Assembly (NCBI GenBank): GCA_020049855.1
Contig: JAGVLJ010000061.1
Coordinates: forward strand, 1 to 46,258
From: Bacteroidia bacterium
Lineage (GTDB): Bacteria; Bacteroidota; Bacteroidia; UKL13-3
Direction of reading: 5' to 3'
Length of the DNA stretch: 46,258 nt
Shown: one piece after another, positions 26,826 through 35,482 of the stretch
How positions within the stretch are numbered: position 1 is the first letter of the stretch
How the letters are laid out: each line of letters opens with the position of its first letter
Notes under the pieces: generated by a model
What the model was told of the DNA's origin: nothing
The model's input: only the letters and a program-made list of their open reading frames with translations
Database searches by the model: none
Made by a program: the position numbers and the translations under genes

Positions 26826-27126
26826 AAACAATCAATCTGCACAACCCAACTCTGTATTAGATATGACTGATTTTAAACAAACAATATCCCTATACCCAAA
26901 TCCAATATTTTATCAAGATTTAGAAGTAAGGTCTAATAAAACGTTGGAAGGTTGTACGATAGTAGTTGTTGATTTGATTAGAAAGGAAATAAGAAGAGAA
27001 AAAATAGTAACTGTAGTTAAAGAGTTTTCACTTCCATTGAAAGGAACAAAAGAAGGGGTCTATATTGTTACAATTATCAATAAAGAAGGAATCAAATTGG
27101 TGAACGAAAAGGTAGTTGAATATTGA
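26826..27126 (+). pseudogene. Orphan T9SS C-terminal sorting domain (truncated gene)
   Basis: About 95 codons ending at 27126 carry the type A T9SS sorting domain pattern: SLYPNPIFYQDLEV, then a DLIRKEIRREK strand, LPLKGTKEGVYIVTI and a lysine-rich end. Normally this forms the last 80 residues of a large secreted protein. Here the cargo part is absent: the open frame back to 26758 is only the antisense of the XRE fragment. So this is the tail of a deleted gene. An intrinsic terminator follows at 27138-27162. Confidence 0.72.
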
Positions 27127-27137
27127 AATTGGATTTT

Positions 27138-27180
27138 GTCCACCGGATTTATTCCGGTGGACTTATTGTTTTACTTTTTT
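27138..27180 (+). terminator. Intrinsic terminator
   Basis: Nine-base perfect stem GTCCACCGG (27138-27146) / CCGGTGGAC (27154-27162), 7-base loop, followed by a T-rich tract to 27180. It is the surviving terminator of the truncated T9SS gene. Confidence 0.88.
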
Positions 27181-27191
27181 ATATTAGCGCA

Positions 27192-27929
27192 ATGAAAATG
27201 TGTTTATACAAAAAACTCATATTGCTTTTATTCTTTACTATGGTTTCGTTTGGCAGTTTTGCGCAACGCAAAATCCAATCAAGCATATCTTTCGCACCTT
27301 TAGTAAGTTTTTTGACTCCGTATAAAGTAACCCAGGGATTTAATCTATACCGAAATGATTTATATGATTATGAAACATTAGCAAGAGGCTTTAAAATTGG
27401 TTACACAGCACGAATAGATTTATCAAAGAAATTAGCATTAAAACTTTCTTTAGACTTGCAGGAAGAGCAATATATCCTTCAGCAAAGGATGCAGGACAGC
27501 AGTGGCACAACCGCTAAGTTTATCAATACTACCAGATTTACGTTATTGCATCCGTCTATTGGAATTTCTTACATACTGCCTCAGTTAGATAGTATTCGTT
27601 TTTTTTTCGGGCTAGGTTACAAACATTTTTTCTTTGTTGGCGGAGGTGTATCACAATATGAAGATGTGCGAGGCAATTTTTCAGGGTTGGTTTCAACTCA
27701 AGCCAGTACTGAACCCTTGAAGGGATATGCAAATTTAATATTTGGGTTGTCAAAGTTAACCAAGAGTAAAAGATTTGAATATGGTATATATTATCAGGTA
27801 GCTAAAGGGTCATATCCACGCACCAACTATCGAAATCAATTAGGCTCGGTAATAAGCGAAGGATGGAGTGCTCCAAGGGTTAACAGTTTGCTTTTTCAGT
27901 TAAACTACAATCTCGGGAGGAGGTTTTAA
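27192..27929 (+). CDS. Predicted outer-membrane beta-barrel protein
   Basis: A 245-residue protein with a signal peptide (KLILLLFFTMVSFGSFAQ) and then repeated amphipathic strands (FKIGYTARIDLSKKLALKLS, FFFGLGYKHFFF, FEYGIYYQVAKG) ending in an aromatic residue, LNYNLGRRF. It looks like a small porin-like outer-membrane protein. The open frame begins at 27123, but the first 23 codons cover the terminator hairpin of the previous gene, so I chose the ATG at 27192 (27198 is also possible). Function is unknown. Confidence 0.72.
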   Translation: MKMCLYKKLILLLFFTMVSFGSFAQRKIQSSISFAPLVSFLTPYKVTQGFNLYRNDLYDYETLARGFKIGYTARIDLSKKLALKLSLDLQEEQYILQQRMQDSSGTTAKFINTTRFTLLHPSIGISYILPQLDSIRFFFGLGYKHFFFVGGGVSQYEDVRGNFSGLVSTQASTEPLKGYANLIFGLSKLTKSKRFEYGIYYQVAKGSYPRTNYRNQLGSVISEGWSAPRVNSLLFQLNYNLGRRF

Positions 27930-27975
27930 CAAAGTATAAAAGGTTAAGTTGTAAATGTTATTGTAGCTCGTTTTC

Positions 27976-28001
27976 CTTTGCGCCTTTGCGGGCTTTGCGT
28001 G
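27976..28001 (+). repeat. Dispersed repeat TTTGCGCCTT..., copy 2
   Basis: CTTTGCGCCTTTGCGGGCTT followed by TGCGTG. Related to copies at 26618 and 28067. Confidence 0.65.
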
Positions 28002-28066
28002 AAATTTTTCCCGCTGATCTCGCAGAAACCCGCATAAATTCCATGCTAATATACACAGAATATTTT

Positions 28067-28092
28067 CTCTGCGCCTTTGCGAGCCTTGCGTG
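28067..28092 (+). repeat. Dispersed repeat TTTGCGCCTT..., copy 3
   Basis: CTCTGCGCCTTTGCGAGCCT followed by TGCGTG. It lies 65 bases after copy 2, separated by a CGCAGAAACCCGCA motif of the same general type. Confidence 0.65.
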
Positions 28093-28137
28093 AAATAACT
28101 AGGAACTCGCGCATCCGTAAACTCAGCGAGACAGGCT

Positions 28138-30024
28138 TCAATCCATCAACGATACCACATACATTTTGGCAATCTCATCTGCATATTTTTGTTCCACCAC
28201 TTTGCGTTTGATTGACATTTTAGGAGTCATTTCCCCATCATCTATACTGAACAAGGTGCGTTTTACCACAAAATATTTAATGCGCTCAAACTTGGCTAAT
28301 TTGTTACTGAGTTTTTTTACATCTTCCTGTATCCAGCCAATAATATTTTCATCGCGAATAAAAGGGTCAATTTGTGTAAAAAAATCATCACCTTTTTTAA
28401 ATACCTCTTTCAACTCATCTTGATTGGGTACTATAATAGCGGTAAGGTATTCTTTGCGGTCGCCAATCAAAAAAATCTGTTCAATGCGGTTACTGAGCAG
28501 GTAAGTATTCTCAATGGGCGAAGGGTAAATATTTTTGCCAAGCGATGTTTTGAGCATGTTTTTAATGCGGTCGGTAATTTTTAAATAACCTTTATGAAAC
28601 TTGCCTACATCGCCCGTGTGAAACCAGCCTTCACTATCAAAAACAGCAGCCGTTTCCTCTGTTTTATTCCAATAGCCTTTCATAATATTCGGACCCTTGA
28701 TTAAAATTTCTCCCTCTCCGCTTTCAAATTCCGGATCAAAGGACTCATAGGTTTGCACGGTAAGTATTTTTCCGCTTTCCAAATCCTGTATTGCTACCGA
28801 TTGCTCGGGGGCAATGCGTCCGGTGGTGCCATAAACCTGCCGGTGAAATTCATTTACGCATACAAACGGAGAAGTTTCGGTAAGCCCGTATCCTTCCTGT
28901 ATGCGGATACCCATATTGCCAAAAAATTCGCCTACATGTTGTGGCAATGGTCCGCCACCCGATACAAACAGTTTAATGCGTCCGCCCAGCCGTTCTTTAA
29001 TTTTTGAAAACACTAATTTTTCAGCCAGCGCATATTGGGCACTTAGCAACATGCCGGGTTTTTTATTTTGTTCAACAATTTTGCGATAGGATTCCCCGGT
29101 TTGCTGACTCCACCAAAAAATACGCGCTTTCAAGCCACCCTGCTGTGTGGCATTTTTTTTCACCCGTTCTTCAATGCGCTCCAGTAAACGTGGCACACAA
29201 CACATAATGGTAGGTTGAATTTCGCCTACATTTTTTACTATGGTTTCTATGCTTTGGGCAAAAGCTACTTCAGAGCCTATGTAGGTGCTGAGGTAATACG
29301 TAGCCAGCCGTTCGTACACATGACTAAGCGGAAGAAATGACAAAAAACGGTCGTCACTGTTTATGCTTGGCACCAGAATTTTTGCGGTAATAGCATTGCT
29401 CATAAAATTTTCGTGAGTAAGCATTACTCCCTTGGGTACACCGGTAGTACCTGAGGTATAAATGAGCGCAGCCAAATCCGATGGCTGAACTGTTTTGTAC
29501 ACCTGTTCAATTTTGTCTTTAAGCGATGTATGAAGTTGTGTGCCTTCTTGAAGCAATTGCTGGTGAGTAATTATTTTTACGGTCGTATTTTCGTGTGGGA
29601 AGAGTGTAACAATTCGTTCTACTTTAGGGCAGGCAGCCTCTATTTTTAAAATTTTTTTTAATAAAAATGCATTTCCAACCACCAGCACTTTTATTCCTGA
29701 ATCGTTTACAATATACTCAATTTCACTTTCACTTAACGAGGGGTAAATAGACACATTTACCACCCCTATTTGCTGCATTCCCTGATCGTATGAATAATAT
29801 TCGGGACAGTTATCCATCATCATTCCCGCCCGGTCGCCTTTGGCAAAACCCATATGAAGGAGGTAAGCCGAAATGGCATTAAGCTGGGAAAAAACTTCTT
29901 TGTACGAAATAGCTCTGTAGCCGGCTTCTTCCCGTTTATGCAAAAAGGCACGCTCAGGTATTTTTATTTTTAAAGCTGCATCTCTTAAAAACTGGTGCAG
30001 GGATGAATATCCTCGGTAACTCAT
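28138..30024 (-). CDS. Long-chain fatty acid-CoA ligase (AMP-binding)
   Basis: Activates fatty acids to acyl-CoA with ATP. The 628-residue adenylate-forming enzyme has the phosphate-binding loop LIYTSGTTGVPKGVM (187-201), the A5 motif GYGLTETSPFVCVNE, GWFHTGDVGK and the C-terminal hinge DRIKNMLKTSLGKNIYPSPIE in two parts. Its length and a C-terminal domain with several insertions match the FadD15-like ligases common in Bacteroidota. The exact chain-length preference cannot be read from sequence. It stands alone and is divergent from the T9SS cargo gene. Confidence 0.92.
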   Translation of the reverse strand: MSYRGYSSLHQFLRDAALKIKIPERAFLHKREEAGYRAISYKEVFSQLNAISAYLLHMGFAKGDRAGMMMDNCPEYYSYDQGMQQIGVVNVSIYPSLSESEIEYIVNDSGIKVLVVGNAFLLKKILKIEAACPKVERIVTLFPHENTTVKIITHQQLLQEGTQLHTSLKDKIEQVYKTVQPSDLAALIYTSGTTGVPKGVMLTHENFMSNAITAKILVPSINSDDRFLSFLPLSHVYERLATYYLSTYIGSEVAFAQSIETIVKNVGEIQPTIMCCVPRLLERIEERVKKNATQQGGLKARIFWWSQQTGESYRKIVEQNKKPGMLLSAQYALAEKLVFSKIKERLGGRIKLFVSGGGPLPQHVGEFFGNMGIRIQEGYGLTETSPFVCVNEFHRQVYGTTGRIAPEQSVAIQDLESGKILTVQTYESFDPEFESGEGEILIKGPNIMKGYWNKTEETAAVFDSEGWFHTGDVGKFHKGYLKITDRIKNMLKTSLGKNIYPSPIENTYLLSNRIEQIFLIGDRKEYLTAIIVPNQDELKEVFKKGDDFFTQIDPFIRDENIIGWIQEDVKKLSNKLAKFERIKYFVVKRTLFSIDDGEMTPKMSIKRKVVEQKYADEIAKMYVVSLMD

Positions 30025-30106
30025 GGGCTAAATAATTTGTGCTAAAATACAATAACGGTAAAAATCTTTTTATCGAAAGTTGTGACAATGTTAAGAAAAG
30101 GCTGTT

Positions 30107-30114
30107 TATATTTG
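30107..30114 (+). promoter_or_regulatory. Putative -7 box (TATATTTG) for the T9SS cargo gene
   Basis: Match to TAnnTTTG 24 bases before the ATG at 30139. A TTG at 30080-30082 may be the -33 element, although the spacing is a little long. Confidence 0.5.
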
Positions 30115-30138
30115 ACTCTCTAACCCAAACTTAATTAT

Positions 30139-31734
30139 ATGAACAAATTTTACTTATTGGTTTTCGCATTCATGCTGCACGTGTCGGTTTTTGCTCAAAC
30201 TCAAATTGCTTATCAGGGTTTTGAGGGCAGCGATACCTGGCCATTTACTGCTAACCCTACCCGTTACAATTGTTTTCCGGAAGATACCTGGGGCGATACT
30301 ACACGGTTGTTTGATATTACTTCGGCTTTTAAAGGAAATAAATTTTGGGGCCTCAATGATTTGGACAATAGCACCTGCGGAGGGGGAAACTTCTACCATT
30401 TTCTTACTTTCCCCTCAAAAAATGTGGCTTCCTATGCCAGTGTATTTATACGTTTTAAATATTACACCTCCAGTTTTGATGCTACCGACCTGATAGGGTA
30501 CATGGTTCAATACAATAACAGCGGCTCGTGGGGGGTAATTCGTGAATTAGATAAAAACACAAATAAATGGGATTCAGTTACCATTAATGTTCCCACCGGA
30601 ACCACTTCGGTGCAATTTAGAATTGTAGCCCAGCAAAATGGGGGTACTGACTTTGCCGCGGTTGATGATATTGAACTGGTGGGAGCTACTTCTGATATTT
30701 TTGCTCCTTATGTGTTGGGGGTAAAAGAAATGAGTGCCTCACAAATACGTATCCGCTTTAGTGAAGCAGTAACGGCTGCATCGGCCATTACCACGGCCAA
30801 CTATACAGGACTAGGCAGCATTAGCAGCATTACACAAAGCAGCAGCGGAGATACAGTATTGCTTAACCTGGCAACTGCTCTTACGCAGGGAGTGTTTTAT
30901 AACCTCACCATTCAAAATGTACAGGATGCGGCAGGAAATGCCGTGACTCCCCATATTGCAAGAATTATTTACAACTCAACTACAGCCGATATTCGTTTAA
31001 GCGAAATCATGTACAACCCGCCCGATACAGCACCTTTGGAATTTGTAGAATTATACAATGCCGGAAACGCTGTTGCTCAATTAGGAGGTTACAAATTTGT
31101 TGATGGGTTTAAATTTGAGTTTCCAACCTTAACCCTTGATCCGGGAAAATATATGGTAGTGGCTGCCGACTCACAGGCATTCCGAAACTTTTTTAATATT
31201 CCTGCTTTGCAATGGAGCAGTGGAGCACTTGGCAATGCCGGAGAGTTAATTACTCTCGAAAACTCGGTAAACATGACCATTGACTCGGTGCAGTATAATA
31301 ATAAATTGCCCTGGGATACTTTGGCCGATGGGAATGGCTATTCATTGGTAGTGTGTTATCCTGCTTCGGCCGATAATTCACTGCCTTCTACCTGGAGTCG
31401 TGCAGCCGATTTCAAAGGTAAATGGGCCGGAATTGATTCGGTATGGGCCAATCCCGGAACCGGGTGTTTTCCTGTTGGCATAAAAACCGCAATGAAAGAT
31501 TTGATAAAAGTGTATCCCAATCCGGCTGCTAAAGGTATAACTCTTCAGGTGCCATTTGCCCAATTGTATAGCATCGAGTGGTATGATGTATTGGGTAAAC
31601 TTGTACAAAAACAAATCGGATTAAGTGGAACACAACAAGTTGAAATTAATTCTTTTAAAAACGGGAACTACTGGATTATTGTAAAAACAGAAAAAGGCGA
31701 AATTTATAAACATCAACTCAGCATTCAACACTGA
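30139..31734 (+). CDS. Secreted protein with lamin-tail domain and T9SS sorting domain
   Basis: A 531-residue exported protein. In order: signal peptide (1-20, ending VFAQ); a choice-of-anchor-J-like jelly roll with YQGFEGSDTWPF and FAAVDDIELVG (about 22-182); an SbsA-type Ig-like domain with QIRIRFSEAV (about 188-278); a lamin-tail domain starting RLSEIMYNPPDTAPLEFVEL (about 284-400); and a type A T9SS sorting domain starting KVYPNPAAKG (about 455-531). It should cross the outer membrane through T9SS and be surface-attached or released. No enzyme motif is visible; a carbohydrate-binding or structural role is possible. No T9SS machinery gene lies in this window. Confidence 0.87.
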   Translation: MNKFYLLVFAFMLHVSVFAQTQIAYQGFEGSDTWPFTANPTRYNCFPEDTWGDTTRLFDITSAFKGNKFWGLNDLDNSTCGGGNFYHFLTFPSKNVASYASVFIRFKYYTSSFDATDLIGYMVQYNNSGSWGVIRELDKNTNKWDSVTINVPTGTTSVQFRIVAQQNGGTDFAAVDDIELVGATSDIFAPYVLGVKEMSASQIRIRFSEAVTAASAITTANYTGLGSISSITQSSSGDTVLLNLATALTQGVFYNLTIQNVQDAAGNAVTPHIARIIYNSTTADIRLSEIMYNPPDTAPLEFVELYNAGNAVAQLGGYKFVDGFKFEFPTLTLDPGKYMVVAADSQAFRNFFNIPALQWSSGALGNAGELITLENSVNMTIDSVQYNNKLPWDTLADGNGYSLVVCYPASADNSLPSTWSRAADFKGKWAGIDSVWANPGTGCFPVGIKTAMKDLIKVYPNPAAKGITLQVPFAQLYSIEWYDVLGKLVQKQIGLSGTQQVEINSFKNGNYWIIVKTEKGEIYKHQLSIQH

Positions 31735-31860
31735 TAAATAATGAGGGGATATGGGGCAACTTGCCTGACAGTAAGTTAAAGATAATGTAGCTGGCCAAAG
31801 GCAAACGGATTTTTTAAAAAAATAAATAGCAGGGATATTTCCTTATCTCGCGGGTAATCC

Positions 31861-31868
31861 TACTTTTG
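31861..31868 (+). promoter_or_regulatory. Putative -7 box (TACTTTTG) for the DUF47-PiT operon
   Basis: Match to TAnnTTTG 20 bases before the ATG at 31889. Confidence 0.5.
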
Positions 31869-31888
31869 TTGCGTAAACAAAAATTGAA

Positions 31889-32536
31889 ATGAGCCTCAAC
31901 AGCATTTTACAGATTTTCCTTCCAAAGGATAGAATATTTTTCTCTCTTTTCGAATCAGTAGCCATGAATGTATCGGCTATGGGAGTTTTAATAACCGAAG
32001 TGGTAGCCGAGCCCGACTTTGACCAACGGGGGGCACTCATTAAAAAACTCGAAGACCTGGAACATGCTAATGACGAACTCACCCACCAGATTTTTCAGGA
32101 GCTGGGCAAAAACTTTATTACCCCTTTTGACAGGGAGGATATTCATTACCTTGCCATAGCCCTTGATGATATTTGCGATTATATTTTTGCTTCGGCCAAA
32201 AAAATTAATTTTTACAAAGTAAATCCAAATGATAGCGGAATTCAGAAAATGGCTCAGATTATCCGTCAGGGATCTGACGAAGTAAAAACGGCTGTGCTTG
32301 AATTGCGTAATATGAAAAACATAAAGAGCATCACCGATGCCGTGATTCGGGTGAACAGTTTCGAAAATCAGGCCGATGACGTATTTGATATGTGTATTGA
32401 ACGATTGTTTGACACCGAAACCGATGTTAAAGAGCTCATCAAAAAAAGGGAGATTTATCAGGTAATGGAAATTGCTACCGATAAGTTTGAAGATGCCGCA
32501 AATGTAATTGAGTCAATCGTGGTAAAATACGCTTAA
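31889..32536 (+). CDS. DUF47 (PhoU-like) phosphate transport accessory protein
   Basis: A 215-residue all-helical protein of the DUF47/PhoU-like family. Its conserved elements are ERLFDTETDVKELIKKREIY, DKFEDAANVIESIV and the early DLEHANDEL segment. These proteins are nearly always encoded next to a PiT transporter and are thought to modulate it, as PhoU does for Pst. The phosphate transporter begins 14 bases downstream, so this is a two-gene operon. Confidence 0.92.
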   Translation: MSLNSILQIFLPKDRIFFSLFESVAMNVSAMGVLITEVVAEPDFDQRGALIKKLEDLEHANDELTHQIFQELGKNFITPFDREDIHYLAIALDDICDYIFASAKKINFYKVNPNDSGIQKMAQIIRQGSDEVKTAVLELRNMKNIKSITDAVIRVNSFENQADDVFDMCIERLFDTETDVKELIKKREIYQVMEIATDKFEDAANVIESIVVKYA

Positions 32537-32550
32537 CCGGTTAAGGATTT

Positions 32551-33951
32551 ATGACTTATTTAGTGGTTATCATTATTCTGGCTCTGGTGTTTGATTACAT
32601 CAACGGATTTCACGATGCTGCCAATTCCATAGCTACTGTTGTTTCAACCAAAGTACTTACTCCATTTCAGGCAGTGTTATGGGCGGCTTTGTTCAACTTT
32701 GTTGCTTTCTTTTTGTTTAAGGATCATGCGGTAGCCAACACTATTGGTAAAACAGTGTACAAAGAGTTTATTACCCTCCCGGTTATTTTCTCCGGGCTTA
32801 TTGCCGCTATTATCTGGAATCTTACTACTTGGTGGTATGGTATTCCTTCCTCTTCTTCCCATACACTTATTGGCGGATTTGCAGGAGCCGCAATTGCACA
32901 CGCCATCCAAACAAAAGGCTTTGTTCCGTTCAATTCCATTATTGAAATGGATAAAATTACCAAAACCCTGTTGTTTATTTTTCTTGCCCCCCTTATCGGG
33001 ATGGTTATTTCAATGGGGATAAACCTGATTACCATTATGCACAATACCTGGCTTCGGGTGCTGATTATGATGGTTTCGGCTGTGGCGTTATGGGCTTTGT
33101 TCGACAAATTCGAACAAAATAAAATGGAGGAAAATGTGAGCAAAATGTATCAGGTAGATAAATTGAAGAAGGAGGTGGCAAAGGATCCTTCCTTGGCTCC
33201 AAAACTTGATTTGGCTAAGGCAAAAGTTACAGCCATTGTTCCGTTTATTGTGGCATACGATGACTTGGGGGCCACACAAATTGCCAATAAAGTAAAGGCT
33301 ACTATCGATCCGGGGATTGATGAAGTGAAACTGGTGAAAGAATTAAAGAAGGCCGATAATTCGGCATTGGTTTATTGTATTATGCTGGTAATGCTTGTCT
33401 TTATCTTAGCCTATATTTATGTTGAGAAAATAAGAACACCCACAGCCTATAAAATGTCAAATATGTTTAAAAAGCTGCAACTGCTTTCCTCGGCAGCATT
33501 CAGCATAGGGCATGGGGGAAACGATGCACAAAAAGTAATGGGAATTATTGCTGCAGCTATGATTGCCAATGGGAATATTCAGGACATAAAACAAATGCCC
33601 GATTGGGTTCCATTGGCCTGTTATGCTGCCATTGGTTTAGGAACGATGAGCGGAGGATGGAAGATTGTTAAAACCATGGGGACGCGAATTACTAAAGTAA
33701 CTCCGCTTGAAGGAGTGAGTGCCGAAACATCGGGTGCTTTAACTTTATTTATGACCGAGCAAATGGGAATTCCCGTAAGCACTACACATACCATTACCGG
33801 TTCCATTATGGGTGTGGGTGCCACCAAACGTCTTTCGGCTGTGCGCTGGGGGGTAACGGTAAATTTGCTTTGGGCATGGATTCTTACTATTCCGGTAAGT
33901 GCCGTGTTGGCCGGAGTTACTTACCTGATTGTAAACTGGGTTAGCGGATAA
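32551..33951 (+). CDS. PiT-family inorganic phosphate transporter (with DUF47 partner)
   Basis: A 466-residue inner-membrane symporter. The two inverted PiT signatures are present: FDYINGFHDAANSIATVVST near the N-terminus and IGHGGNDAQKVMGIIAAAM in the second half. WYGIPSSSSHTLIGGFAG and MGIPVSTTHTITGSIMG are the matching family loops. A cytoplasmic insert (about 195-260) separates the halves and is rich in lysine and acidic residues. It should move phosphate with H+ or Na+, or metal-phosphate. It is convergent with a second PiT gene 42 bases away. Confidence 0.94.
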   Translation: MTYLVVIIILALVFDYINGFHDAANSIATVVSTKVLTPFQAVLWAALFNFVAFFLFKDHAVANTIGKTVYKEFITLPVIFSGLIAAIIWNLTTWWYGIPSSSSHTLIGGFAGAAIAHAIQTKGFVPFNSIIEMDKITKTLLFIFLAPLIGMVISMGINLITIMHNTWLRVLIMMVSAVALWALFDKFEQNKMEENVSKMYQVDKLKKEVAKDPSLAPKLDLAKAKVTAIVPFIVAYDDLGATQIANKVKATIDPGIDEVKLVKELKKADNSALVYCIMLVMLVFILAYIYVEKIRTPTAYKMSNMFKKLQLLSSAAFSIGHGGNDAQKVMGIIAAAMIANGNIQDIKQMPDWVPLACYAAIGLGTMSGGWKIVKTMGTRITKVTPLEGVSAETSGALTLFMTEQMGIPVSTTHTITGSIMGVGATKRLSAVRWGVTVNLLWAWILTIPVSAVLAGVTYLIVNWVSG

Positions 33952-33993
33952 ATTCTTTTCTGCTTATTTCCCTCTTTTCTAACTTAGTTTTTA

Positions 33994-35397
33994 TCAGAGG
34001 AAAAATCTTAATATGATAAACAATCCGCCCGAAACAAAAATGGTTACAGGTAGTGTAAGTGCCCACGCAATAAAAATATTGCGAATAGTTTTTTTCTGAA
34101 GATTTTTGATTCCTTTGTTTGCCACCATGCTTCCGGCAATTCCTGATGATAATACCTGAGTGGTACTCACCGGCAAACCCAGAGAAGTTGACAAGCTTAT
34201 GGTGGTGGCGGCTACCAGCTCAGCCGATGCACCCTGTGCATAGGTAAGGTGTTCCTTCCCTATTTTTTCTCCTATGGTCTGCACAATTCTCTTCCAGCCA
34301 ACCATAGTGCCAAGTCCCAGCGAAATGGCAATCATAATGATAACCCATTTGGGAGCATACTCGGTAATTTTTTTGATTGACGAAGTTTTTTCTTTAAATG
34401 CTTTTTTATCTTTAACACTTAGGTTCAGGTCTTCGCTTTCTAATAATTTTTTGCTTGTTTTACCAATAACGATCAGATCCTTTCTTATAGCGAATTGCTC
34501 TTTTTTATTTATCCCCGAAAATGAAGTTATTGAGTTAATTTTCATATCTAAATCAACCATAAGCGAATTCATTTTGGCATATTCAAAGCTATCGGGTTTA
34601 GCCAGTGATCTGGTGTCAATTTTTTGCATCAGTATTTTTAGGTCATTCAACTCGTGCTTGTAGTCATTAATATCAAAAGAGGTATTGATGGCAAAATAGC
34701 CCGGCACTATGGCAATAAGGATAAGCATTACCAACCCAACTCCTTTTTGTCCGTCATTTGACCCATGGGCATAACTCACGCTGGTGCAGGTAAGCAATAG
34801 CACTAATCGAATCCAGAAAGGGGGCGGTTGATTGGTTACTGGCTCTTTAAAAATAGTTTTATTTTTGATAATCTGCTTTAATACATACATCACCAAAATA
34901 GCCAGACTGAATCCTACAAATGGCGAAAGAAAGAGGGATAGTCCTATATCGGTTGCTTTATTCCAGTTTACATACGAGGCCGATGCATCGGGTGCAATGA
35001 ATGAATAAGCTAATCCAACACCCAGAATAGAACCAATCAGGGTGTGGGAACTGGAACATGGAATACCTAAATACCATGTGCCGAAATTCCAAAAAATAGC
35101 CGTTAACAGCAATGAGAGAATTAAGGCCACGTTGTGAAAAATATCAGCATCAGTAAGCACCTCAACAGGCAATAGGTTGCTAATACCCATAGCCACTGTA
35201 ATGCCTCCCGCCAATACTCCTATAAAATTCCATATACCCGACCATAAAACGGCAATCCAGGGTTTAAGTGAATTGGTGTAAATAACAGTAGCTACCGCAT
35301 TTGCGGTATCATGAAACCCATTGATAAACTCAAATACACACGCTGCCAGCAAACATAAAATGAGCAGCGCAGTGAGTGTTGCATCTAAACCAAACAT
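33994..35397 (-). CDS. Second PiT-family inorganic phosphate transporter
   Basis: A 467-residue PiT homologue with FEFINGFHDTANAVATVIYT and SYAHGSNDGQKGVGLVMLI as its two signatures, plus YLGIPCSSSHTLIGSILG and LGLPVSTTQVLSSGIAGSM. It has a long charged, helical insert (about 235-345) in the cytoplasmic loop, much larger than in the facing transporter. It lacks an adjacent DUF47 gene, so that insert may replace the regulator (inference). It is clearly a distinct subfamily and not a recent copy of the neighbouring gene. Confidence 0.93.
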   Translation of the reverse strand: MFGLDATLTALLILCLLAACVFEFINGFHDTANAVATVIYTNSLKPWIAVLWSGIWNFIGVLAGGITVAMGISNLLPVEVLTDADIFHNVALILSLLLTAIFWNFGTWYLGIPCSSSHTLIGSILGVGLAYSFIAPDASASYVNWNKATDIGLSLFLSPFVGFSLAILVMYVLKQIIKNKTIFKEPVTNQPPPFWIRLVLLLTCTSVSYAHGSNDGQKGVGLVMLILIAIVPGYFAINTSFDINDYKHELNDLKILMQKIDTRSLAKPDSFEYAKMNSLMVDLDMKINSITSFSGINKKEQFAIRKDLIVIGKTSKKLLESEDLNLSVKDKKAFKEKTSSIKKITEYAPKWVIIMIAISLGLGTMVGWKRIVQTIGEKIGKEHLTYAQGASAELVAATTISLSTSLGLPVSTTQVLSSGIAGSMVANKGIKNLQKKTIRNIFIAWALTLPVTIFVSGGLFIILRFFL

Positions 35398-35414
35398 ATA
35401 AAACCTTTTACGGG

Positions 35415-35422
35415 CAAAGGTA
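35415..35422 (-). promoter_or_regulatory. Putative -7 box (TACCTTTG) for the second PiT gene
   Basis: Minus-strand match to TAnnTTTG, 17 bases upstream of the ATG at 35397. Confidence 0.5.
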
Positions 35423-35482
35423 CCTAGCTACCCGTGAGCCAAAGTTAAGGGATTGTTAAGTTTTGAAACAAGTGAAATAAAA

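Noticed and set aside
32724-33143. 139-codon minus-strand frame inside the PiT gene
   Set aside because: It is the antisense shadow of a well-supported membrane transporter and shows no domain of its own.
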